Of a stretch of DNA of 64,000 nt, positions 17,613 to 25,837 are shown in pieces. This DNA comes from Desulfobacteraceae bacterium UBA2174 (GTDB lineage: Bacteria; Desulfobacterota; Desulfobacteria; Desulfobacterales; UBA2174), in NCBI GenBank assembly GCA_002327445.1, contig DCWA01000006.1, positions 1 through 64,000 of the forward strand, given 5' to 3'. Made by a program: the position numbers and the translations under genes. The notes below the pieces were generated by a model. The model was not told the DNA's origin and made no database searches. It saw nothing but the letters and a program-made list of their open reading frames with translations. Position 1 is the first letter of the stretch. Each line of letters opens with the position of its first letter.

Positions 17613-19379
17613 ATGATGACCTATCTTGAACATTTCCATTTGAACGAAAAACCCTTCAAGCTGAGTCCGGATCCACGGTTCATGTGGTTCAGTGAAACCC
17701 ACAAGGAGGCATGGGCGAGCCTCCACTTTGGCGTGTTGGACAGAAGGGGTTTCATCCTGCTCGTCGGCGACGTCGGCACGGGCAAAACCACCGTGATCAA
17801 CAAGCTTGTCGAAGGGCTGGATGACAGCACCATCGTGGCGCGCATTTCTGATCCGGGCCTGGAGCAGTTGGATTTCTTCAAGTTTTTGGCCAACCAGTTT
17901 TCATTGAAGGATGATTTCCGAACCAAGGGCGATTTTCTCATCGAGATGAACCTGTTTCTGCACCGTGCCTATGAGAACCAAAAAAACGTCGTGGTCATTG
18001 TCGACGAGGCCCAGCGGCTGTCCGATGAGATGCTCGAAGAAATCCGCCTGCTGTCAAACATCGAACGCCCGGACGAAAAACTGATCAACATCATCCTGGT
18101 GGGTCAAAATGAACTCAACCAGAAGTTGGCGACGGATGCCAATCGTGCCTTGCGGCAGCGCATTACAACCCTTTACATGGTAGGACCGCTGGCCCGGGAT
18201 GAAGTTGATGATTTTATCCGGTTTCGCCTGAAAGTGGCCGGTACGGAAGAGAAGATTTTCTCCGATCGCGCCGTCCGGGCGATCACGGAATACTCCAAGG
18301 GCAATCCGCGCCTGATCAACGTGATCTGCGATCAGGCGTTGCTGACGGCCTTCGTTCAGGAAAAACGCCGGGTGGACGAATCCATCGTTAAACAGTGCGT
18401 GAAAGAATCGGCCTTCCTTCTGCCCCGTAGAGTGAAAAAGGACCCGGATCTCTCCGTCAGAACGGATCCCCCAATGCGAGAGGACGCGCTGGCGGCGCCG
18501 ACCCCTCGGGATCCACCGAAGCAACAAAATTATGACTCCTCAAGCGAGAAAGCCGCCGATCCTATCAAGCCAACAGCCCCAGCGCCTCGGCGCCGGGGGT
18601 TGTTGAAGGCCGGGGCAACATTTGGCGTTTTGGGCATGCTGGCTTTGGGCGCCGTCCATGTTTACCATCCCCAGGCGCTGGAAAGATGGATGGCCCCCCT
18701 GCAAGGTTTTTACCAGAAACACCTTTCGCACTTCGGGAAAACAAGCCCCACCATTCCGGAAACCGAGGTGGATCCGGCAGCGGCGCCAGAGGTGCCATCG
18801 AAAAGCCGGCCCCGACCGCAGCCCGGTCCAAAAAACGCAGTGCCGCCACCCCTTCAGCCTGCCAGCGCAGATCGGGTGGAACAGGTTCGGGCCGGTGAAT
18901 CCAGCGGGGCGGCGACATCCAAACCCGAAGAAAAGATAACCGACTTGAAGCCTGCTGAAAGCCAACGGCCGGAACCCGCCAAACCCGTCGAAGCGGCTGT
19001 TCTTCCTGAGAAAAGCACGCTTGGCGAGGCCCCGCTTTCTCCGCCGGGGAATATTGTGATCCAGTTCCCCAACAATTCCAACGGACTCGACGATGATGCC
19101 TTCCAGCGACTCGATCAACTATCCGAGTTTCTGAAACGTCGCCCCGACGCCCGGCTGATGATCACCGGGTACACCGACGCCCGGGGAGATGCGATTTATA
19201 ATCAGAACCTTTCCAAGTTCCGGGCGGATGTGATCAAAAGCTACTTTGTCGGCCAAGGCGTCCTTCCCGGCCGGATCACATCCATCGGGCGCGGTCAGGC
19301 GAATCCGATCGCCTCCAATGACACCCTTCAAGGGCGCGGTGAGAACCGGCGGGTCGAAGTCGAACTGATCATCGATTGA
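17613..19379 (+). CDS. ExeA/GspA-type AAA ATPase fused to an OmpA peptidoglycan-binding domain
   Basis: This is a 588-residue inner-membrane fusion. Residues 1-270 are an ExeA/GspA-like ATPase: YLEHFHLNEKPFKLSPDPRF opens it, Walker A is GDVGTGKTT near 52, Walker B IVDEAQRLS, and a sensor arginine block NPRLINVICDQAL follows. A Pro/Lys-rich linker leads to one transmembrane helix near 330-350 (FGVLGMLALGAVHVY). A long Pro/Ala-rich periplasmic linker ends in an OmpA-like domain (about 475-588; GYTDARGDAIYNQNLSKFRADVIKSY and GENRRVEVEL). In Aeromonas, ExeA anchors the type II secretin to peptidoglycan through a different domain. A comparable role here is inferred. It is monocistronic. Confidence 0.9.
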   Translation: MMTYLEHFHLNEKPFKLSPDPRFMWFSETHKEAWASLHFGVLDRRGFILLVGDVGTGKTTVINKLVEGLDDSTIVARISDPGLEQLDFFKFLANQFSLKDDFRTKGDFLIEMNLFLHRAYENQKNVVVIVDEAQRLSDEMLEEIRLLSNIERPDEKLINIILVGQNELNQKLATDANRALRQRITTLYMVGPLARDEVDDFIRFRLKVAGTEEKIFSDRAVRAITEYSKGNPRLINVICDQALLTAFVQEKRRVDESIVKQCVKESAFLLPRRVKKDPDLSVRTDPPMREDALAAPTPRDPPKQQNYDSSSEKAADPIKPTAPAPRRRGLLKAGATFGVLGMLALGAVHVYHPQALERWMAPLQGFYQKHLSHFGKTSPTIPETEVDPAAAPEVPSKSRPRPQPGPKNAVPPPLQPASADRVEQVRAGESSGAATSKPEEKITDLKPAESQRPEPAKPVEAAVLPEKSTLGEAPLSPPGNIVIQFPNNSNGLDDDAFQRLDQLSEFLKRRPDARLMITGYTDARGDAIYNQNLSKFRADVIKSYFVGQGVLPGRITSIGRGQANPIASNDTLQGRGENRRVEVELIID

Positions 19380-19437
19380 CCGGTATTTTCCGTCATCCTG
19401 CCCGGGGCCCCGCACCGGTATCGATGAAGAGACCACC

Positions 19438-21243
19438 TCAGCGCAGCCCCGTCGGCGTCAGCGGCCAGGTGAACAGTATCAGTGGCACGGCGATCATCAC
19501 CACCACCACCGACAGGGGCAGCCCGAGGCGCCAGTAGTCGCCGAAGCGGTAGCCGCCCGGGGCCATGACCAGGGCGTTGGACTGGTGGCCCACCGGGGTC
19601 AGGAACGCGCTGGCGGATCCCACCGCAACGGCCATCAGGAACGGATCCGGGGAAACGCCCATCCCCTTGGCCAGGGTGATGGTGATGGGCGCCATCAGGA
19701 CGGCGGCGGCAGCGTTGTTGACCACATTGGTCAGCAGCATGGTGCCCGCGAGAACGATCGCCACTGTGGCCGCGGGTGAAATCCCGTTCGAGACCTGCAG
19801 CAACTGCGCTGCGATCAGGTGGGCCGCGCCGGTACTTTCCAGGGCCTGGCCCAAGGGGAACATGGCGCCCAGGAGAATGATGACGGGCCAGTCGATGCTT
19901 TCATAGATGTCGGCGGGAGAAACGAGGCCAGCGACCACCATCGCGACGGCGGCGGCGGTGAAGGCGATTTGCACCGGCAGCAGACTCGCTGCCGAAAAGA
20001 GCATGGCCGCGGCAAAGATGCCCATGGCCAGCAAGACCCGTCGGGGTTCGCCGATGCGCAGTTTGCGCTCGGCCAGGGGCAGGCAGTTGAAGGTTTTCAG
20101 GGTGGTTTGCAGGGCCTCGTCGCTCCCCTGGAGCAGAAGGATGTCGCCAATGATGAACTCCGTCTGCCCGATGCGGCTTTTCAGCCGATGCCCGCGGCGG
20201 GCGATGGCCAACAGGTTGACCCCGTAGTCGCGGCGCAGGTGCAGATGGGCCGCCGTCTTTCCGGGCAGCGGGGAGTCCATGGTGACCACGGCTTCCAACA
20301 GGCGGATTTCCTCCGACCCGAGGGTGGCCTTGCAATCCCCCTTGCATTCGGCCAGTTGGAGCCCCGTGGAGTCGATCAGAGCCTTGAGGTCCTCCGGAGT
20401 GGCCTCCACCATCAGGATGTCGCCCGCCTGGATCTCCTCGTACCATGAGGGGGCCGGGATGTGGCACTCGCCGCGCGCCAGTCCCACCACGGTGGCCTCG
20501 GTCCCCTTTCCCGTTTTCGACGTCAGATCAAAGATGGTCTTGCCCACGAGCCTGGACGACGCGGGGACGATGACCTCGCTGATGTAGTCTTCGATTTCAA
20601 ACAGATCTTCCGTTGCGTTGCGGCTTTCCCGCTGCGGGGTGAGCCGCCACCCCAGCATGGTGATGAACAGCCATCCCGCGATCGCCACGGCAGCGCCCAC
20701 CGGAGCGAAATCGAACATGCCGAAGGGGGGCGCGCCGGTTTCCTCCCGGTAGGCGGCGATGATGATGTTGGGCGGCGTGCCGATGAGTGTGACCAGGCCG
20801 CCGATGAGCGATCCGAAGGCCAGGGGCATGAGCAGCAGGGAAGGCGACCGGCCGCTGCGCCGGGACATCCAGATCGCCACCGGCATCAACAGCGCCAGGG
20901 CGCCCACGTTGTTCATGATGCTGGAGCACAGCACTACGGCCCCGGTAAGGGTGGCCATCTGAGCCGTGAGCCGGGTGCCGACCTTTGACAGGAGGCGCGA
21001 CAGGACATCCACCACGCCGGCATTGAGCAGGCCCCGGCTCAGCACCAGCACGGCACCTACCGTGATCACCGCCGGATGGCCGAATCCGAGAAAGGCCTGG
21101 TCGGCCGGAACCAGCCCGAAGATGAAGACGAGCACCAGGGCGGCGACGGCTACAAGGTCGTAGCGCCAGCGTCCCCAGACGAAAAGCACCAGGGTCGCCA
21201 ACAGGATGACGAAGACGACCGTTTGATCGAAAGTGACAGGCAT
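19438..21243 (-). CDS. SLC13-family permease with two cytoplasmic TrkA-C (RCK) domains
   Basis: This 601-residue transporter has a split membrane domain. N-terminal helices run from VVFVILLATLVLFVWG to about residue 200 and contain the substrate-loop signature SIMNNVGALALLMPV and GSLIGGLVTLIGTPPN. A cytoplasmic insert (about 210-390) holds two TrkA-C modules (for example LVGKTIFDL and LPGKTAAHLHL). The second helical half contains NVVNNAAAAVLMAP and GSASAFLTPVGHQSN. The NNV..L and TPVGHQ motifs are the repeated sodium/anion sites of the DASS group. Substrate (sulfate, a dicarboxylate or other anion) cannot be told. It is convergent with the ExeA-OmpA gene. Confidence 0.9.
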   Translation of the reverse strand: MPVTFDQTVVFVILLATLVLFVWGRWRYDLVAVAALVLVFIFGLVPADQAFLGFGHPAVITVGAVLVLSRGLLNAGVVDVLSRLLSKVGTRLTAQMATLTGAVVLCSSIMNNVGALALLMPVAIWMSRRSGRSPSLLLMPLAFGSLIGGLVTLIGTPPNIIIAAYREETGAPPFGMFDFAPVGAAVAIAGWLFITMLGWRLTPQRESRNATEDLFEIEDYISEVIVPASSRLVGKTIFDLTSKTGKGTEATVVGLARGECHIPAPSWYEEIQAGDILMVEATPEDLKALIDSTGLQLAECKGDCKATLGSEEIRLLEAVVTMDSPLPGKTAAHLHLRRDYGVNLLAIARRGHRLKSRIGQTEFIIGDILLLQGSDEALQTTLKTFNCLPLAERKLRIGEPRRVLLAMGIFAAAMLFSAASLLPVQIAFTAAAVAMVVAGLVSPADIYESIDWPVIILLGAMFPLGQALESTGAAHLIAAQLLQVSNGISPAATVAIVLAGTMLLTNVVNNAAAAVLMAPITITLAKGMGVSPDPFLMAVAVGSASAFLTPVGHQSNALVMAPGGYRFGDYWRLGLPLSVVVVMIAVPLILFTWPLTPTGLR

Positions 21244-21312
21244 GTTTCAAGCCCTCCGTCGGCGCTGTCGCCAGCCGCTCGTGATGCCGGGGTATCCAAA
21301 TCGGATCCCTCT

Positions 21313-22698
21313 TTATCCCTTTTCTGCCAACAGGGGCGCCAGCATGTAGATCAGGTCGCTTTCCCGGCTGGGATACGGAGTCATGATGCTCTGCCGGTGC
21401 AGTTGATCCACCGTGAGTCCGGCGAGCATCGCATCCTTGATGGTGTTGGCCAGGCCGCTGGCGTTGTCCGAGAGAAAATGGGCACCGAGAATCCTCTGGT
21501 CAACGCCGACGAGAATCTTGTAGGCGGCGTGCCCGAGTCCGACCCGGCGGTAGGTGGGCCATGACAGGCGGCTGCCCGCGTTCTTGCGGTATGGGATGCC
21601 CTTCTCGCGCAGGGCGTCCTCGGTCTGGCCGATCATGGCGTACTGCGGATAGGTGAACAGAAGAAAGGGGACGGCGCTGTAATCGAGGCGGCAGGGTTCC
21701 CCGCCGTTCAACCCGGCCAGGATGTTGCGGGCCGCCGTGTGGGCTTCGGCGTCGGCCACCCGTGCCAGTTGCACCGTGGCGGCGCAGTCGCCGATGGCAA
21801 ACACCCGGGGCAGGGAAGTGCGCAGGTGCGCATCCACGGCAATCCCCCGGCTGGTGTGGGCGATGCCGGCGGCATCGAGATTCAGGTCCGCGATGGCGGG
21901 GGACCGTCCGGCGCCGTGGACCACGAGATCGGCTTCCAGGGCCTTTTCTCCGGCGATGTCCACCCTGAAACCACCTTCCGGGCGCGGGACCACCGCCTCG
22001 ATGGTGACGCCGCTTTGCACCTCGATGCCTTCCTCCCCGGACGCGGCCGTCAGCAGTTCCACCATCTGTGCATCGAAGGGACCCAACGGCCGGGGACCGG
22101 CCTCCAGGATGCGCACGGGCACCGTTCCCGGGCCCAGCCGGGCAGCGAAATGGGCAAATTCGAAGGAGATGAACCCGCCGCCGACAAACACGATGCGTTC
22201 GGGAAGGGATTCAAGGTCGAGAAACCGGTCGCTGGTGGCCAGGTGCTGGCTGCCGGGGTAGGGCAGGGGAGCCGGGCGGGCGCCGGTGGCCAGGATGTGG
22301 TAGCGGGCGCTGATCGGCCGGCCGTCCACGGTGAGGGTGTCGGCATCGCGATAGCGGGCCTGGCCGCGCAGGAAGTCGATCCCGGCTCCCTGGAGGCCCC
22401 TGACCGCCCCATCGGGGATCGCGGCGGTGAAGGCGTTCTTTTGGGCGCGGACCTGGGACCAGGATCCCCGGGGGGCGGTGGAGATTCCTTTTCCCAGCAG
22501 GTGCCGGGCACGGGCGACGGTTTCGGTGATTTCATAGTAGAATTTTTTGGGTTGGCATCCGCTCAAGGCGCAGGTGCCGCCGGGGCGATCGCTGTTTTCG
22601 ACCACGGCGACCTTCAGTCCCCCTTCCATCAGGTCATAGGCCGCCGTCTGGCCGGCGGTGCCGGAACCGACAATCACCACGTCGTAGTCCTGGGTCAT
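21313..22698 (-). CDS. FAD/NAD(P)-dependent disulfide oxidoreductase (glutathione reductase/Lpd-like)
   Basis: This is a 461-residue flavoprotein of the class I pyridine nucleotide-disulfide oxidoreductase family. FAD-binding VVIVGSGTAGQTAAYDL, the redox-active cysteine pair in GGTCALSGCQPKK (C..C four residues apart), the NAD(P)-binding IVFVGGGFISFEFAHFAARLG and the FAD-closing VFAIGDCAATVQLARVA are clear. The C-terminal dimerisation domain ends with TPYPSRESD where catalytic members have H-P-T-x-x-E, so the acid-base histidine appears absent. The substrate is therefore open; it is unlikely to be an ordinary dihydrolipoyl dehydrogenase. It lies 69 bases upstream of the SLC13 permease gene on the same strand, so they may be cotranscribed. 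Confidence 0.88.
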   Translation of the reverse strand: MTQDYDVVIVGSGTAGQTAAYDLMEGGLKVAVVENSDRPGGTCALSGCQPKKFYYEITETVARARHLLGKGISTAPRGSWSQVRAQKNAFTAAIPDGAVRGLQGAGIDFLRGQARYRDADTLTVDGRPISARYHILATGARPAPLPYPGSQHLATSDRFLDLESLPERIVFVGGGFISFEFAHFAARLGPGTVPVRILEAGPRPLGPFDAQMVELLTAASGEEGIEVQSGVTIEAVVPRPEGGFRVDIAGEKALEADLVVHGAGRSPAIADLNLDAAGIAHTSRGIAVDAHLRTSLPRVFAIGDCAATVQLARVADAEAHTAARNILAGLNGGEPCRLDYSAVPFLLFTYPQYAMIGQTEDALREKGIPYRKNAGSRLSWPTYRRVGLGHAAYKILVGVDQRILGAHFLSDNASGLANTIKDAMLAGLTVDQLHRQSIMTPYPSRESDLIYMLAPLLAEKG

Positions 22699-22918
22699 GG
22701 TCTCCTCCGTTCGGGTGGAATTTTGTTTCTGGTTTTGGCGCCCGGTCAGGTCCTCTACGATTCCCGGGCTCCGTCATCCGCTGCCGCCAGCACGACCGGA
22801 CGTAGGTGCCTTTTTCCTTCGGGAGGCCGAACGGATCCCGAGGGCTTGTCTTTTGGCGCCGGGGTGTCGTAAACATGCCTCCCATCGTGCCAGGGGTTGT
22901 GGATTGCCGATCGGCTTC

Positions 22919-23019
22919 TGTCACTCCGGGATGCCGGTGTTTCTTGCTGTCCACCCGACGAGGGGGGCGAGGAGGGATCTCGTGGCGGCGGCACGGTTCC
23001 TCACGGTTTCCGGAATGAC
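22919..23019. repeat. Degenerate third copy of the 100-bp terminal-inverted-repeat element
   Basis: The ends TGTCACTCCGG (22919) and CCGGAATGAC (23010-23019), and an internal AGGGATCTCG, match the elements at 2255 and 2424. The size is again about 101 bases, but the interior has diverged. It fills much of the spacer between the flavoprotein gene and mtgA; I see nothing else in 22699-23057. Confidence 0.55.
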
Positions 23020-23057
23020 GGCCAATCAGATGAATCTTGAATTACTATAGCGGGAAG

Positions 23058-23843
23058 ATGGGGCAAAAGAAAACCGCCGGCGCCAGCGGCGGCCGAGGGG
23101 CGCGAGCCAGGATGGGATTGGCAAAACGGGAAAGAAATCATGGCGCGCCTGCTCGGCATCCCCGGCGCGGCCTGCTGCGATGGCTCCTGGCGGGAATTTC
23201 GCTGCTGGTACTGACGAGCGTACTCCAGGTGTTGCTCCTGCGGTGGATGCCCCCGTTGTTCACCGTGCCCATGGCCTGGAACTGGGTGAGCCGGCCTTTT
23301 GTCCAAGGCTCCCATCCCCCGGTGCGATATCACTGGATTCCGCTGGGTTCCGTTTCGCCGCATCTGCGCAGGGCGGTGATCGCCGCCGAAGACCAGCGGT
23401 TTCTCCACCACAAAGGATTCGACCTGGTGGAAATCAAGGATGCCGTGGCCGACGCCGTCGGCGGCGGCGACTGCCTGCGCGGCGCCTCGACCATCTCCAT
23501 GCAGACGGCCCGCGGCGTTTTTTTGATTCCCAGTCGCAGTCTGTGGCGCAAGGGTCTCGAGGCCTACTACACCGTTCTCATCGAAACCCTCTGGGACAAA
23601 CGGCGCATTCTGGAGATGTACCTGAACACGGTGGACTGGGGCGACGGCATCTTCGGCGCCGAGGCGGCGGCCCGGGCCTATTTCAAGGGGCCTGCCGGGG
23701 ACTTGAACCGCTCCCGGTCCGCTCTCCTGGCCGCGATTCTGCCCAATCCCCACCGTTTTTCGCCGCTGCGGCCCACCTCTTTCGTCCGGCAGCGCCAGCA
23801 ACGCATCCTGGCCGACATGCCCCACATGCCCCTGGTGCGGTGA
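23058..23843 (+). CDS. mtgA: Monofunctional biosynthetic peptidoglycan transglycosylase
   Basis: This is a GT51 enzyme (about 261 residues) that polymerises lipid II into glycan strands at the outer face of the inner membrane. A basic N-terminus precedes one transmembrane anchor (LLAGISLLVLTSVLQVLLLRW). The catalytic Glu lies in AAEDQRFLHHKGFD, and RGASTISMQTARGVF, RKGLEAYYTVLIE and EMYLNTVDWGDGIFGAEAAARAYF complete the family motifs. No transpeptidase domain follows. The start is ambiguous: ATG 23058 or ATG 23112, neither with a good ribosome-binding site; the latter gives a more usual length of 243. Confidence 0.9.
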   Translation: MGQKKTAGASGGRGARARMGLAKRERNHGAPARHPRRGLLRWLLAGISLLVLTSVLQVLLLRWMPPLFTVPMAWNWVSRPFVQGSHPPVRYHWIPLGSVSPHLRRAVIAAEDQRFLHHKGFDLVEIKDAVADAVGGGDCLRGASTISMQTARGVFLIPSRSLWRKGLEAYYTVLIETLWDKRRILEMYLNTVDWGDGIFGAEAAARAYFKGPAGDLNRSRSALLAAILPNPHRFSPLRPTSFVRQRQQRILADMPHMPLVR

Positions 23844-23849
23844 AATCGA

Positions 23850-23896
23850 TTGACAGGCGTCAAGCAGTTGATTTAAACGGTTGTTTAAATCAACTG
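23850..23896 (+). promoter_or_regulatory. Promoter and perfect palindromic TetR-family operator
   Basis: CAGTTGATTTAAAC at 23865-23878 and its exact reverse complement GTTTAAATCAACTG at 23883-23896 are separated by GGTT. A TTGACA at 23850-23855 is placed so that the palindrome covers the probable -10 region. It lies 25 bases upstream of the CecR-like regulator gene, so autorepression is likely. Confidence 0.85.
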
Positions 23897-23921
23897 ACTG
23901 CATTTTTTTGAGGACATCCAG

Positions 23922-24593
23922 ATGAACGAATCGCTTACCGGCACCCGGGAGCGTATTCTGGCCGCGGCGGCCGAGATCTTCGGCGCCAGGGGGTTCAAGG
24001 CGGCCACGATCCGCCAGATCGCCGAGGCCGCCGGGGTCAACGTGGCGGCCATCAACTATCATTTCAAGGGAAAGCTGGGCCTTTACACCGAGGTGCTCGA
24101 AGCTCTTCTCAGCGAAGGGTTCACCCGCTACCCGGCCGATATGGGGCTTTGTCCCGAGGCCCCGGCGGCCCAACGCCTGGAGGCCTTCGTGCGTTCCTTC
24201 TGCAACCGGCTTCTCGGTCCCGAAGGGTGGGGGGGATACCACGGCAAGGCACGGTTGATCGTCAAGGAGATGGCCGATCCCAGCCCGGCCCTGGCCGAGG
24301 TGGTGGACCACCATATCCGTCCCCACAAGCGGATGCTGGTGGAGATCGTCCAGGAACTGCTCGGCCCCGGGGTGGCGCCACAGGCCGCGCTGGCCTGCAC
24401 CTTCAGCATCGTGGGGCAGTGCTTTTACTACGCCATGGCCCAGCCCCTGCTGACCCTGTTGGCGCCGGAACGCGAGGATGTCGAGACGCGCATCGAGGAA
24501 CTGGCCGAGCATGTATTGATCTTTTCCCTGGGCGGCATCGACAAGATCGTCGACAGCCTGTCGGTTGCGCCCGGTGACGGGGGAGGCCCATGA
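23922..24593 (+). CDS. TetR/AcrR-family regulator, CecR (YbiH)-like
   Basis: This is a 223-residue repressor. The N-terminal HTH reads RERILAAAAEIFGARGFKAATIRQIAEAAGVNVAAINYHFKGKLGLY. The C-terminal ligand domain (HGKARLIVKEMADPSPALAEVV and the IVGQCFYYAMAQPLL helix) resembles the CerR/DUF1956 domain of E. coli CecR. The gene order regulator - HlyD-like - double ATPase - two permeases is the same as E. coli cecR-ybhG-ybhF-ybhS-ybhR, which supports the call. GAGGA precedes the ATG, and the perfect palindrome just upstream is its likely operator. The stop overlaps the next start (ATGA). Confidence 0.9.
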   Translation: MNESLTGTRERILAAAAEIFGARGFKAATIRQIAEAAGVNVAAINYHFKGKLGLYTEVLEALLSEGFTRYPADMGLCPEAPAAQRLEAFVRSFCNRLLGPEGWGGYHGKARLIVKEMADPSPALAEVVDHHIRPHKRMLVEIVQELLGPGVAPQAALACTFSIVGQCFYYAMAQPLLTLLAPEREDVETRIEELAEHVLIFSLGGIDKIVDSLSVAPGDGGGP

Positions 24594-25783
24594 CCCGGAG
24601 ACGAAAAGTCGTTTTGGCCCTGACCGTTTTGGCTTTGGCGGGTGCGGTGGCCGGGTTCTTCGCCGTTCGCACGAGCGGCGACGCCGCGGCAACGGTCCGT
24701 TTTTCCGGCAACATCGAAGTGCTGGACGTGCCTCTTGCCTTCAAGGCGGCCGGACGCCTGCAAGAGCGGCCGGTGGATGAAGGCGACGGGGTGCGCCGGG
24801 ACCAGGTCGTGGCCCGCCTCGATGCCAGCGACCAGGAAAGGGTGGTGGCCAGGGCCGAAGCCGAATTGGGCTATGCAGAGGCGGTGCTGGCGGAACTGGT
24901 GGCAGGCAGCCGACCCGAAGACATCCGGCAGGCCGAAGCCCAGGCGGCCCAGGCACGCCAGGTGCTTCAGGCGCTGGAAACCGGAAGCCGGCGGCAGCAG
25001 ATCGATGCGGCCCGGGCGGACGTGCAGCGGGCCCGCGGCGCCCTTTCCGCCGCGGCGGCTCAACTTGTCCTGGCACGGGCCGATGAAGCGCGGTACGCGG
25101 CCCTGGTGGACCAGGGCGGGGTGAGCCGGCGCGACTACGAGGCTTACCGCACCCGGTTGGAAACCGCCGCCGGCGCCGAAGCGGAAGCCCGGGCCCGGCT
25201 GGAGAGCGCTGAAGCCCAGCTCAATCTGGTGACGGAGGGCCCTCGCAGCGAGGAGATCGCCGCGGGCAGGGCTGCGCTGCAACAGGCCGAAGCGGCTCTG
25301 GAGAAAATCCGGAACGGCCCCCGCCAGGAAACCATCGCGGCGGCCCGCGCCCGGGTTCGAGCCGCCGCAGAAGCCGTGCGGCTTGCCCGCCAGCAACTGG
25401 CCGATCTGGAACTCAAGGCCCCGATGGATGCCGTTGTGCTCTACAAGACGGCCGAACCCGGGGCGTTTCTCGGGCCGGGAGTGCCGGTGGTGGTGGTGGG
25501 CGACCTGGATCATCCCTGGCTGCGGGGCTATGTCAACGGTGTCGATCTGGGGCGGATCCGCCTGGGCCAGAAGGTGCGCGTCACGGTGGACGCCTTTCCG
25601 GACCGGCCGGTGGAGGGCACTCTCTCCTTTATCGCCGGCGAGGCCGAGTTCACGCCCAAGACCGTTCAGACCGAAGAGGAGCGGGTGCGTCTGATGTACC
25701 GTGTCAAGGTGGACCTGCCCAACCCGGAACGCCTGCTCAAACCGGGGATGCCCGCCGACGCGGCGATCGTGGCGGGCGAGTGA
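24590..25783 (+). CDS. ybhG: HlyD/YbhG-family membrane-fusion subunit of an ABC exporter
   Basis: This 397-residue periplasmic adaptor has an N-terminal signal-anchor (residues 7-27), a split biotinyl-lipoyl-like domain (SGNIEVLDVPLAFKAAGRLQE and LELKAPMDAVVLYKTAEPG), and a long coiled-coil hairpin between about 85 and 265 rich in Ala/Glu/Arg with internally repeated RPEDIRQAEA/RSEEIAAGRA/RQETIAAARA segments. The beta-barrel follows. It should link the YbhFSR pump to an outer-membrane channel, which is not encoded here. ATGA overlap with the regulator gene. Confidence 0.9.
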   Translation: MTRRRKVVLALTVLALAGAVAGFFAVRTSGDAAATVRFSGNIEVLDVPLAFKAAGRLQERPVDEGDGVRRDQVVARLDASDQERVVARAEAELGYAEAVLAELVAGSRPEDIRQAEAQAAQARQVLQALETGSRRQQIDAARADVQRARGALSAAAAQLVLARADEARYAALVDQGGVSRRDYEAYRTRLETAAGAEAEARARLESAEAQLNLVTEGPRSEEIAAGRAALQQAEAALEKIRNGPRQETIAAARARVRAAAEAVRLARQQLADLELKAPMDAVVLYKTAEPGAFLGPGVPVVVVGDLDHPWLRGYVNGVDLGRIRLGQKVRVTVDAFPDRPVEGTLSFIAGEAEFTPKTVQTEEERVRLMYRVKVDLPNPERLLKPGMPADAAIVAGE

Positions 25784-25837
25784 GAAGGGGAGCAAGGTTT
25801 CGGGATTCCAGGTGTCGGATTCCAGAAATCGCCCGGG

